NCBI RefSeq assembly: GCF_016097555.1
Contig: NC_054702.1
Location: 80,706,920 to 80,770,919, forward strand
DNA: 64,000 nucleotides
Origin: Gigantopelta aegis
Taxonomy: Eukaryota; Mollusca; Gastropoda; Neomphalida; Peltospiridae
Direction of reading: 5' to 3'
Shown here: one piece after another, positions 1-10,953 of the stretch
Layout of the letters: each line of letters opens with the position of its first letter
Numbering within the stretch: the first letter of the stretch is position 1
Made by a program: the position numbers and the translations under genes
The notes under the pieces: model-generated
Seen by the model: only the letters and a program-made list of their open reading frames with translations
The model's database searches: none
What the model was told of the DNA's origin: nothing

Positions 1-271
1 ATTTTGTTGTGTGTAACATTTTAGAGGACATCCTAGTGAGTCTAATGACCGTAACAAGAATGTACACAAAATGTTAATTAATATTTTAAAGAAACCTACA
101 TCAGGATTGTTTTGGTTTTTTTACTTTTACTCAAAATCAATATCTATCAGTTGTTATCAGAAACTATATCCTTTAAAACACCATCAACTTTCACTAGATA
201 ATAGTGTCCAATGTTTAAAAATATTATTTTACAAATATCATGAAACAGAACCCATGTGCATGTTTCGTTAT

Positions 272-637
272 AACGTTTACAGAAATTTAGAGTGGGTTTT
301 TTTTTATATTGCAATAACAATTCTAAACATAAAATCATATGCATGTTACATCATCAATAACGTTTACACAAATTTACACTGTTTTTAGTTTTCTTTTCGA
401 TATTGTGATAACCTTTCTAAACATAAGAATCATATGCATGTTACATCATCAATAACGTTTACACAAATTTACACTGTTTTTAGTTTTCTTTTCGATATTG
501 TGATAACCTTTCTAAACATAAGAATCTGTAGTACATTACCCATCAATAACATTTACTACACAAATGTAGAGTTTTTTCCTTTAGAAATCTATTTGATATT
601 GCCTAACCTTTTTAAACATAAGAATGTGCTAAATTCC
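272..637. repeat. Minisatellite, four units of about 87-95 bp
   Basis: Units begin at about 272, 359, 454 and 548, each with a variant of AACGTTTACACAAATTTACA followed by a T-rich stretch and a TCTAAACATAAGAAT block. Units 2 and 3 are almost identical (period 95); units 1 and 4 are diverged. The array lies in the presumed next intron of gene A. The rest of 1-271 is AT-rich without a recognisable feature. Confidence 0.75.
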
Positions 638-657
638 GACATTATAAGACTTCTAAC

Positions 658-844
658 CTGCAGTGCAGACATGACTCGGAACTTTTCGTCACAGTATTGA
701 CAGGACAGAGCCTTCTCGCCGAGGTGAAAATTCTTCTTGTGTGACTTGAGACCCGACGGCTCCGTGAAGCTTTTATCACACTGATCACACTTGTAGGGTC
801 TCTCACCTGTATGCTGACGAGTGTGGATCTTCAGGTGATCTAGT
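658..844 (-). CDS. Gene A, second exon: end of finger 8, finger 9, start of finger 10
   Basis: This 187-bp exon continues gene A. It follows an acceptor reading CTTGTCTTGCAG on the minus strand and supplies the third base of the split Arg codon. It then gives 62 codons in frame: [11 protein letters not shown] completes finger 8, CDQCDKSF to the H-x4-H pair makes finger 9, and [15 protein letters not shown] opens finger 10. It ends in phase 0 at CTGCAG followed by GTTAGA, so finger 10 must be completed by an exon to the left of the window. No exon to continue it is visible in 1-657. The two introns cut fingers at different positions, which shows that fingers here are not one-per-exon units. 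Confidence 0.85.
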
Positions 845-2056
845 CTGCAAGACAAGCATTACACGAATCCGTAAGTGAACAACCGTAAATCATCTATGAT
901 ATTAATGTGAGCAAATAATTAGTTGACACATTATATTTTACTTCACCACCTAGAAAAAAAGAAACAACCAAACATGTGTATCTATTACATCATTAGAAAG
1001 TAATCATGTAATGAACAAGTTAACATAAAAAAATGTATTCTGGACAAGTAAAATGAACAGTCCATTAATTATTATTGTTGTTGTTGTTGTTGATACTAGT
1101 ATGATCTTTAAAAGTTGCATTTGCCAGATGCAAAAATTCAAATGTCTACTTGTCCCAACGCAATAATATGATGCATTATTTTAAAGATTTACAGTATATG
1201 TGCCAGGAGACTAATTCATGCAACATAAAGCATAAAATCAAATTCAACTTGATTCTTTTCAATTAACAATGTGCACATTTATATATATTTAAGGATTGTC
1301 TGTTATTTCTTTTACGTTCATCGGGGGATGAACAAAATAAATCATCCACAAACTGTGTGAATTGGTGATGCCGTTCTCACATAATTTTGCGGATGATTTT
1401 TTTTTATATACCTAGATGAATGTAAAAGAAATAACAGACAATACTTATCATTAAATTTGAATCATACAGGCTAATAATAACACTAAAACATCATACTTTA
1501 TTTTCAATTATTTTTTATCCATAAACACTAATGCTCAATAAGACATATAAAATGATGTCATCAGATATGACGTTCCCAGACGAAGTAATTTGTACGTTCA
1601 TCGAAAAATGAACAAACTCCTGTTGCTACGTCTGGACCAATGTGGTCATAGAATTGGATAATCACTCCGATAACAAGGTTTTCCAGGGAAAACAGAGGTA
1701 CTATAACTAATGACTGGAGAAACCATAAATGGTTCTGTGAATTAATTTTATACAATTGCATAAGAAAAAAATAAAATTTTAGATACCCCCAACAAAATAC
1801 AGGCATCATGCAATTAACAATGTTTTAAACTTTTAGTTCAGACATGTGAACAAAATAAGTCGTCAATGCCAATTTCCATACACCCCCAATTTAACATCAC
1901 TTGACAAATTATAACTAAAATTAAAATATCTGCCAAAAAGAAAATAAACCTACAATGTAACATACAAGTATGTACTTATCAACCCATTAATGAGATGAGA
2001 TTACATTAAACTAAATATTTCGGAAAATGGTAACCTCAAGATCTGTGAAGTCTCAC
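845..2056 (-). other. Intron of gene A
   Basis: This 1.2-kb AT-rich intron is bounded by GTGAGA (donor, right end) and TTGCAG (acceptor, left end) on the minus strand. It holds a TTG microsatellite near 1066-1093 and the inverted-repeat element at 1295-1442. I see nothing coding in it. Confidence 0.8.
1295..1442. repeat. Short element with 28-bp terminal inverted repeats
   Basis: The left end ATTGTCTGTTATTTCTTTTA and its next 8 bases recur inverted at the right end with one mismatch in 28. The 148-bp unit has no ORF and fits a MITE. I see no clear TSD. A small internal hairpin GTTCATC-GGGG-GATGAAC lies at the left arm. Confidence 0.6.
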
Positions 2057-4002
2057 CTGGCAAAGTTCCTTCCACACCACTCACAGAAGAAAGGTTTTTC
2101 CCCAGTATGGGTTCTCTTGTGCATCTTGAGCTTGTCATAGCGAGCGAAGCGTTTCTCACACTGGTCACACGTGTAGGGTTTCTCTCCAGTGTGCACTCTC
2201 TTGTGCTCAGTCAACTTGTGCAGACGTCGGAATGCTTTCTGGCATGTCTCACACTTGTACGGCTTCTCCCCGGTATGACTGCGAATGTGCAGCTTCAGTT
2301 TGTATGCAGAGTTGAACTTTCGATCACAGAACGTACAAGGAATATGTGCAGGTCTTGGCACTGTCTTGTTGGGCCGACGAGGATTATAGTTGGGGCTTGT
2401 GTCATCATCTACAGCATCCACATACTGGTCCTTCAGGTATGCCATATTGAATTTCAAGAGGTCTAGATCACTGATGTTTGGGTCATTTGGTAGGCTCAGC
2501 TTAACTTTAGATTCTGGTGTCATATCTAATTTATGGACTTTCATTTTGTGAAGTTTTAATTTATCAGACCTGGCAAATTTCTTTTCACAGTGATCACAGG
2601 AATAAGGTTTTTCGCCCGAGTGTGTACGGTAATGAATCCTCAATTTGTACAGTTCCAGAAAGCCTTTACCGCAGCCAGTACACTCGTATAATTTTTTACC
2701 ATCTGGTAATATTGTGGGTTCTGGTGTAACAAAAAATCGGTCTACGCAAACTTTAGGCAATTCAGTCTTGAATGTAGTTCTCAGTCTTGCCTGTTGTAGT
2801 GGCTGTCTTTTCTTCAAACGAAGTAGTAACTTTTTCTTGAAATGCTGTCTGTTGCCTACTTTCATCTTTAACCGATTGGAAACTCGTACTGGTACTTTAT
2901 CTGCCGACAGAGGCTTTTGCAGAACATTTGTCCTTGGCCGTTTTACTTGCCATACTGCGGACCTTGTCACTCGATTGGATGTCTTCTGCAAGCCAAGCTT
3001 ATCGGCCAACTCCAGCTGCTCTGCATGTGACTTTCTGTGAAGCAGAAGTCCAGAAGATGTAGTGAATGCCTTTTTACATACATCGCATCGATACGGCTTT
3101 TGGCCAGTGTGAGAGCGCTTGTGAATTTTCAGACTTGCTGTGTGGCTGAAACTCTTCTCGCACACACTGCACTTGGTGGGTTCTGACGCATTCACATTTC
3201 CAGCATGCTGGCTGAGCAAGGTCAACAGACTCAAGGACGTCGTCCTGGAGATGAGCTTCTGGCACAGCTCACACTTGTAGACCTTGACGATTTTCAGTGC
3301 ACAGAGTGTCCACTTGCATTCAAGATGTTCATTAGGAACGCTAGCCTGGGACACTGTTGCATTTCTATTGTTGTGAGCACTGGTTGACAAATCACCAATG
3401 CTTGATGAATCGGTCTTAAAATCAGTATAATCTGGAGGCAATGGGTCATGCAGCCGACGCCTCTCGCAATCATTAGCAAATGCATTTTCTTGTATCTCTT
3501 TCGGTGCGACTGTGTCATCTGCTTCAACCTTAATAGAATCTGTCTTATGTTCAGTCATGTATGACGAACTGCTGTGACCGCCATATTTGATGTTGCTAGT
3601 GCTGGGAACACTGCCCATATCAGCTTCATTAGTAGGCCACACAGGCTGCCTTGTATCTTGCATGTATGTTGAACTATTTCTCGTCATGTCCTTATTGGCA
3701 AACATGTCCATCTCAGATCTGTTGGGAAACCATGGAGCATGCCTTTGAACATAATTTGGATCCATGTAGGGTATGCTGTTTGGCAGACTGTTGCCCATGC
3801 TGTGCTTGTTGGGGTAGTTATCCATGTTGGTTTCATTAGCTGACCAGGAGGCAGGTCTGTCGGTGTGGGTGGAGTCCATCCTAGACATGTCGGTGGGCCA
3901 GGGCCCTGGAGGATAGGCCACAGCACTACTGGACAAGCTGCTCAAACACACTGCAGCCTCATTCTCATCGCTTGATCTACCGGTGTGAGGCAGGTGCTCC
4001 AT
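2057..4002 (-). CDS. Gene A, large exon: C2H2 zinc-finger protein, N-terminal 648 residues
   Basis: This exon encodes a probable nuclear DNA-binding protein. The ATG at 4002 has an in-frame TAA 21 nt upstream. Residues 1-225 are low complexity, with four W-centred repeats. Residues about 228-265 are the family N-terminal module (CKWTL, then KIVKVYKCELC, then RTTSLSL). C2H2 fingers follow at about 278-298, 306-326, 441-461, 469-490, 556-576, 584-604 and 612-632, and an eighth starts at 640. A basic linker with a VTRS motif lies near 345 and a Lys/Arg-rich stretch at 380-405. The exon ends at 2057 with GCCAG followed by GTGAGA, a good donor inside finger 8 that leaves two bases of an Arg codon. 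Joining to the exon at 844 restores a normal finger. Fingers 4, 7 and 8 carry EGR-like R-x-D-[KH]-L helices. A lacks the C-terminal block of genes B-F in the part seen here. The true 5' UTR and the target are unknown. Confidence 0.88.
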
Positions 4003-4009
4003 GATGGAC

Positions 4010-4379
4010 CAAGTGTACAGTTAATGTATCTGACAATCAATTTATTCCATTTTCATGATTTTCAGAACACTACTGACCTGTGATGGATGCAAAAATGAAA
4101 TAATCATTAAAAAAACTAAAACATCAAGCAGTCTGTCACAGAAAGTGTTCAAAAAACATTAATGTTGAAATGGTCTTGAATCCAAACTTAAATGTAAATA
4201 CTTCTGATCTGAAAAACACAAAAACAAACATAATTTTACAAATTGTTAACCATAATTATTAAAATAGTTTTAGCATTGTACAAAATGTTCACTTTTGCAC
4301 TTGAATAAAACAAACTTCATAAAAAACAGAGACAAAAACTGCTTTATTACAAATGATTCTCCATTTGATGGCAACATTG
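4010..4379. other. Upstream of gene A, nothing recognised
   Basis: AT-rich non-coding sequence upstream of the gene A start. A possible acceptor (TTGATTGTCAG on the minus strand, about 30 nt before the ATG) suggests a 5' UTR intron. I cannot place a promoter. Confidence 0.4.
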
Positions 4380-4455
4380 TATGTTACATTTAGCTTTACG
4401 GCACTCAACACATTTTATTTACGGTTATATGGCATCAGACATATGGTTAAGGATG

Positions 4456-4529
<74 letters not shown>

Positions 4530-4752
4530 AGAGGAGAGAGAGAGACAGAAAGAGAGAGGGAACCTGATCTCGCCACTTCATGGGCTACTCTTTTTGATTA
4601 ACAGACAGATAGTACATACCATAGCCTTTGTTACACCAGTCACGGTGCACTGGTTTGAACAAGAAATAGCCTCATGAGGCCACCGACAGGGATCCATCCT
4701 AAACCGACCACGCATCAAGCGAGCGCTTTACCACTGGGCTACGTCCTGCTCC
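4380..4752 (-). repeat. tRNA-headed SINE (type B body) with (GA)n expansion
   Basis: The element reads from the tRNA-like head at 4752 (rc: ACGTAGCCCAGTGGTAAAGC) to an AACACATTTTATTTACGGTT-type tail near 4380. A (GA)n run plus poly-G at about 4461-4528 has expanded inside the body. It is old: many differences from other copies and no clear TSD. Confidence 0.75.
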
Positions 4753-5081
4753 ATAATTTTAAAGTTGGTGGATAGAACGTATAATTTTCTGAGATCACAG
4801 ATGGAAGGCAACAACTACTTGTGAATCCTCAATTGAGATTTATGAATACTAATAAATACTATATTCTGTTTTAAAAATAAAGGTATATAGGTCCTACAGG
4901 TATTTATATTCTGATGGAAAAAAAAAATAGGGTCATAATTATAAACAGAACACATTTTGTTACTTCTATGAAACTTGGCCCAGAATTTCAAAACTTGTTC
5001 TCAAAATGTATATTTAGTACATTTTTGACAATCTTCATGTTTCCATTAGTAACAAATGACCTTTTATATGTACCATCCCAT

Positions 5082-5156
5082 AGACAAGGATAGCATATTC
5101 CATAAACTGGGATCGATCCCAGACCAACCACTTTAACACTTGGCTACATTCCACCC
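5082..5156 (-). repeat. SINE head fragment
   Basis: GGGATCGATCCCAGACCAACC, then CACTTGGCTACATTCCACCC, matches the B-box and A-box side of the SINE heads seen elsewhere. The body is reduced to a remnant. Confidence 0.55.
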
Positions 5157-7138
5157 TTTTGCTCTGGGTTAATCAACTGGTGTTCGAAATAAGTGAAAAT
5201 ATTGACGGACAAATAGATTTCAAGATGTATTTGTCCGGTGGACTAGTAAAAAAATCCTGCTTATTTCTATCACTGTTAATGTCCGATAGTTTAACCACGA
5301 CACCACTGAGGCCTCTCAATACAGATACATATATTTGTATGAAAACTTTGTTTATTGTTAAATACAGCTAAATATGAAAATCCTCATTTGAATAGAACTT
5401 TAGCAGTTAAATTTTTCACATAATCAGCTTGCTTGAAAATTACCCAAATTGTTTGCTCACCATTTTTGTCTCAGTTTGCAATCCTGGTGAGAAACTAAAT
5501 TTAATAATAAAAAAAAAAAAAAATCCTTGGCAATCAGTTATTTACTTTAAAGTAGTCACATTCAAGAATCATGAACAATTACCAACATAAAAAATAAGGC
5601 ACAGCCACTTTGGCTGAGAGACTTGCATACTTTGTAGGGCATTGAAGCATATAACTAGGGCATTGCGGAAATTTGCAGAATGGCTGTTGTTAAATTTGAG
5701 CCCTGTAACATACAATTTTTTATTTCATGCTTAGTTAAAAACATTGTAAGTGGAACACCTTTAGAGATGTCGTGACCTCTTATTAGCTAATCAAGGCTAG
5801 CTCTGGGTGAGCAAAACATTTTGCTAAATTATCTAAAAATAAATCCAAAACCCAGTTATTTTCCAACAAAACATCAATTATTACTTGAAATTTGTTCGCC
5901 AAATTAAAATAAAATTAGACAATTATTCCTAAAATTCGCAATTGGCAAATTTGGCGAGTGGCAAAGCTAGCCCTGCAAATTGACATTGTCTGAATTTGGG
6001 TAGTGTGTCATGCACACTATTCTTTCAATTCATACTTGCACTGAAGAAATGTGACATGGAAGATTGCAAGTTTCTTGTGTTAATTATGACAGGTTCATAA
6101 TCATTAAGAGTTATTTTTAATGAACATTACTGCTACAAGACTGTATTTTCACACAGGTTGCAAATTTACAACATTCCGTGCTTATGTGAAATCCAAATTT
6201 TGGGTTGTTCGCGTAAGATTATGAAATGGAAACCCCAAATATCAGCAAATAAATTGGTGTTGGTAGTCTAGGTTGGGGGTGGGGGTGGGGGTGCCAGTAA
6301 CCTCCCAACTGAAAATCTTTATGTATTATCGCCCCCTTCCGACATGTGTATGTTAACACAAAATTACCCCCCAATAGTAATGAATCAATATCTGCCAAAG
6401 AGTTGCATTGTGTCATTAGTGAACTAATCCTCCAGTTATATTTTTGGTAAACAACTATACGTAGGCTAGGATGTTGCCAAGGTGCACCTCCTTTGAGGCT
6501 ATGACTTATGTAGATACAGCATGCAGACAAACAAGAAAAACATATTCCGTTTGTACCCTTTACAACAATTGGGTATATCAAAATAACAATATACCGGTTA
6601 GCTATGTAGCGTCAAACCGGTGTTTTGTAAGACAATATTTAGTTTATGTAGGTTATACAAAATTTTTGGCTACGAAGTGTACGAGATCGAGACACCCACC
6701 CAGGTCACTACCTGCATTCGTTGTGCCACCTCTAGTTCGTCAAATTCGCCGCACCTTGTCACAAATTCACGTTCAACGTCTAATCAACGTAACTGTTTAC
6801 GTAAATGCACAGCTGACTGTCCAGTGAGATTTGGTGACAAAGCAAACAAAACGTTTCTTTTCGCAAAACCCAAACAACTGGACAAGGGAAGCAGAAAAGG
6901 GAGCACCACACCGATCCGGATAACATCCGGCGACAGCTCATGAATATTAAGCGATATAACACGCATGTGCAAACTTTACCATTTAGCGGGGAATTCAATT
7001 TTACTATATTATTAGCATTATTAGGCTAAATCGATGCAGAAATCAGACTGAAATTCCAAAATATAAGACTCCCACTCTGCACCGCCCCCTGCTCCCCCCC
7101 CCCAAAGACCCTACATCAAAGCCGCCTTCCCATACACA
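5157..7138. other. Non-coding interval with a possible MITE at 5792-5975
   Basis: There is no gene. At 5792-5975 the ends CAAGGCTAGCTCTGG and (inverted) CAGGGCTAGCTTTGC resemble hAT-like MITE termini, with no clear TSD. The short ORFs near 6219-6998 on both strands lack any family motif and are not supported. Confidence 0.4.
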
Positions 7139-7983
7139 CAGGGGCGGATCCAGCAGAGTTTGGGGGATCACCTACCCTCTAACAAGTTTTTTTTTTCTCG
7201 TCTTTTTTTAACAATTACAACTAAGAGCATTTTTGGTGTGTTTATTTATTTTTTTTGGTTGTGGAGCTCTATTAATTATCGATCCAACCAGGGCACCACG
7301 ACTGGTATATCATATGCAGTGGTATGTGCTATCCTGTTCGTGAGATGGTGCATACAATTTAGATGCCTTGCTACTAATGGAACATGTAGCGGTTTCCTCT
7401 AAGACTATATATACCAAATGATTGACATTCAATATCCGATGGTTTAAAGCAATGCGCACTAGTAGTGTTGTTAAGCAAAAAAAACAAAACAACAACAACA
7501 ACAAAAAACCCGGCTCTAACATGCAGTTAGGATACAAATCGATTAAATACGAAGTTAGCAGGGAGGGGTCTAGACTGGCGAGCATTTGTTATATGGGGGT
7601 AGTCATGCTCCTGCCAGAAAATATATTGAAACCCTTCCCCTGGACATGCACCTGTACTTACCGGGAGGTTTGGCCCCTAAAAAAGATAATGACACATATA
7701 TATATATATATATATATATTAGCTAGCTGGAGGTGTTGTATTATGTACAGGGCCATGATTCTTAAATTTATTGATCCCCCCCCCCCCCCCCCCCCCCACC
7801 TTCACTTATTTTAGACTAAGAAATAGTCCTGCTATTCCGTCCAGTTACACCTACGGTCTTGTATGCATAGGAATGATATTTGAAAATGACTGGCGGATCT
7901 CAGGGGTACCCCTTAAATTTTGCGGAATTTATTTAAAAAAAGAGAAAAAAAGAATACCTTTGGATTTTCTGGATCTGCCACTG
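7139..7983. mobile_element. hAT-like non-autonomous element, composite
   Basis: The left end CAGGGGCGGATCCAG and the inverted right end CAGTGGCAGATCCAG match at 13 of 15 bases, a CAG-type end typical of hAT relatives. The interior contains a plus-strand SINE piece (about 7284-7478), a (TA)n run (7697-7719) and poly-C (7778-7798). There is no transposase ORF. No 8-bp TSD is evident, so the two ends could belong to different copies. Confidence 0.45.
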
Positions 7984-8104
7984 GTGGGGTGGTTGGAGCA
8001 CAATTTATACTAGAGGTGGGTGCAAGCCAGATTTCGATTTTATTTATATAAAGTTGGACAAGGGGAAAAAAAGTTTAAACATATTTTTTTCCCTCGTCAG
8101 TTAG

Positions 8105-8410
8105 GTACTGTGTGTGTGTGTTGGGGGGGGGGGGGGGGGCACAGCACAATTTCCAGTTTCTACTTTAGGTGCGTGTAGATCGAAACCGTCTAGTTCCGAG
8201 TTTCTTTGTTGAGTGTAGTTTCTGAGGGAACTTGACCAGACCCCGCCCCTAAAAACTTAGCTCACCAGTCTAGACCCCCCCCCCCCCCACACACACCACC
8301 CCGAACAATGTCCTGTGTACGCCAAGAACATTCGGTTGAGAGGTAATGGACTGGGTTGGGACAAGACTCCCCCCCCCCCCCACACACACACACCACCACC
8401 ACCACCCAAA
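8105..8410. repeat. Poly-G/poly-C and CA/GT compound microsatellites
   Basis: GT run plus poly-G at about 8108-8139, then poly-C followed by (CA)n at about 8273-8298 and again at 8369-8394. The same C-run plus CA-run compound recurs elsewhere in the window. Confidence 0.8.
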
Positions 8411-8884
8411 AATAACAATTTTCTATCAAGTGACTTATGTACCTCATACGAATGCTCACACCTCACCTCCCATTTGGTTTAGTTAAGAAATCCACTGAGC
8501 CACATAAATTATGTTCAACACATGATTTTATATTAATACATTATTCCACATACAAGACAGCATATACCAAGGTCTTAAGATTATACCTAATTAGGCCTAA
8601 CCTGTTTTATAAATCTTTGCTAATGAGATTAGTAGATAATTCATTCACAAACATTGGTGGGTTTCTTTTTAAAGAAGATTGGGATTTAAACACACACAAA
8701 ATTGGGGGTGGGTAGGTGGGGGGTCAAAACAATGATTTAATTAATACCATACGAAAACAGACTTCATTAAAAATTGAAATGTTTTATTTCGTAAAGAAAT
8801 ATGAACACAGAGAACAATGCAGATCACTGAACGTCTTAACAATAACACATGGTATTCAGTTGCCATAATACACAGCAAATGTTT

Positions 8885-8990
8885 CATCATACAATAATAA
8901 ATGCAAAAACAATCTCACTCAAGGCTTTTGCTGCATCATCGTACAATAATAAATGCAAAAACAATCTCACTCAAGGCTTTTTCATTGCAG
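8885..8990. repeat. Tandem duplication, 52 bp x 2
   Basis: CAATAATAAATGCAAAAACA and the following AATCTCACTCAAGGC occur twice, 52 bp apart. This is a recent-looking simple duplication. Confidence 0.8.
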
Positions 8991-9316
8991 CAAGTCTACA
9001 TATGATGTCATATCGTAGGTTGACTGTTTATTACAAAATTATTACTAAATTGAAAAAAAAACAAAAAAACAAACAAACAAAATATTTCATTATTATTATT
9101 ATTATTATTAAAAAATAAACAGGAATGATCTTATTAAACTTGATTCAACTTTGTTCAGGATCCTTGAAATTTGAAAAGAATATTAGAATGCATACGTCCA
9201 TATGCAATCAACACCTCTCTGCATCAGTGGTGTCTGCAAAAATGAGAAAAGTTTCTATATTTATGAAATTATAATAAAATATAAATAAATAAATACTCTA
9301 TCCCATCTCAACACTG

Positions 9317-9385
9317 TGTCCATGGGCAATCATGTCCACTTCCACTTTGTCCATGGGCAATCGTGTCCACTTCCACTTTGTCCAT
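9317..9385. repeat. Tandem repeat, 31-bp unit, just over 2 copies
   Basis: TGTCCATGGGCAATCRTGTC plus CACTTCCACTT occurs twice and a third partial unit begins at 9379. An (ATT)n run lies just upstream at about 9087-9108. Confidence 0.75.
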
Positions 9386-9839
9386 CCCAGCATGTTGGCA
9401 CATAATATTTTCTAGTCCAACAAACTTCAAATAAATTAATCTGGATGATAACTTGGTAATCAATAACACATCATGTACATAATTACTGACTGTATGTAAT
9501 GAAAAATGTACAATATATAAGGTACCAAGTACTCAAACTGTTTTGTGTGTACTGACCGCAAATTATAGCTACTTATTTATAATCATGCCTGAACCTCTTG
9601 GATGTAAACACGTTAATAAAGTAACAGTAACAGTATTAAAAATCTCATTTCATTAAAAGCAAGACATGAAGATAAAGCTTAGAATTAATTCAATAAAACA
9701 GTTTGTTAAATTATTGTTAGAAATGACACACATATGTAATTTATTCTCTTATCTATAATGAACTACAGTTGTTATAATAATTTATATCCCTTCTGTTCAC
9801 AAAGGCATGTTATCAGATCCTTTAGATTGCATTTAAAAA

Positions 9840-10103
9840 CAAGTTTGTATTATATTTGTGATAAATGCTTGTGAAAGTCCAATGTCTGTGGAATGGTACT
9901 TTACTTGATGCGTTTGTGGGAGATTTACCATGAGATTGTTTAGAGTTCTCTTTATCTGCACAAGAACCAAATTAAATGAATTTTGTGATATTAAAAACAC
10001 CAGGATGACCAAAACCACTTCGAATGTATGGAAATCAAAAACGGTTATAATAGTCACAAATATGTGTTAGTGTTTAAAAACTAGGGTATGTCCCTTTAAG
10101 AGA
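9840..10103. repeat. Dispersed TIR-type repeat, copy related to 28125-28497
   Basis: AAACACCAGGATGACCAAAA and flanks are the reverse complement of sequence near 28255, while both loci end in the same AAACTAGGGT-type arm followed by CCTTTAAG. The pattern fits an element with CTTAAAGG termini. It has no ORF. Confidence 0.5.
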
Positions 10104-10953
10104 AACATATCAGATATGTAATCCTACCTTATACTCTGGCTCATCAAGGCAATAGCTATATTATTAGTTATATATATGTTGTAGCAAGCAATAAACCCAC
10201 CTCAAGCAATTAAAAAAACATAAATAAAAAAATCTGCCCGAACAAAACAAAACAAAAAATAAAAATCAGTCTGTCCTAAAATTATGCTAAATTCAGTAGT
10301 CACGCATATACACCTAAATGTATGCAAGACCCCTATACATCACTTAAACAGTATTTGATTCAGTTTGCACACTGACCCCTAAATGAACAAGAAATACCCT
10401 TCCAGATATGTATTACCGGTATGCAACAACAACACAAAAAAAGAAAGAAAAAGGAGTGGGAGAAAATAAACATAGAGAATAACACTGAATGTTGTACAAG
10501 TACATGTTCTTCTATCGTTATTTGCTGGAAATCGCTGCAGTTCCAGTACATCATCAATTAATTGTTGAAACTTGAATAGCATGATCAGATAACTAACATC
10601 TTGTGCTAGCTTCAGATAAACATGGAATACAACAACATTTGAGAAACTGTATAAGACCAGAGATAAGCAGCAGAGGATGGTATCATTCATTGCCACTGCT
10701 GGCCTAAAGGTGATGTCAATTAACAAGAAAAAGAAAAACAACCTGTGTACTTATAGTAACAGCAGTTTGCATTCACAGAATAAAATTAACACTATCAAAT
10801 AACAAATTTGTAGTCAACACGGATCATTTTTAATATGACATTTTCTTGTTATTCATAAATTATATCAAATTTCCAAATAATCAGTTCTGTAGGATTGAAG
10901 TGATAATTTAATAGCTAACAATGTTGATTTTGATTCTATAGTCACTTTTGTCT
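10104..10953. other. Downstream flank of gene B
   Basis: AT-rich sequence that should include the gene B 3' UTR next to 10954. Short ORFs at 10360-10741 are Phe/Leu-rich and unsupported. I see no convincing minus-strand AATAAA close to the stop. Confidence 0.4.

Noticed and set aside
845-855. A start at 855 for the left-hand zinc-finger fragment
   Set aside because: It is a TTG in the intron; the AG acceptor at 845-846 and the perfect join to gene A show it is an internal exon.
2107-3040. Plus-strand ORFs opposite gene A
   Set aside because: They are antisense shadows of the zinc-finger exon.
4353-4677. Plus-strand ORFs rich in Arg-Glu repeats
   Set aside because: They translate a (GA)n microsatellite inside a SINE.
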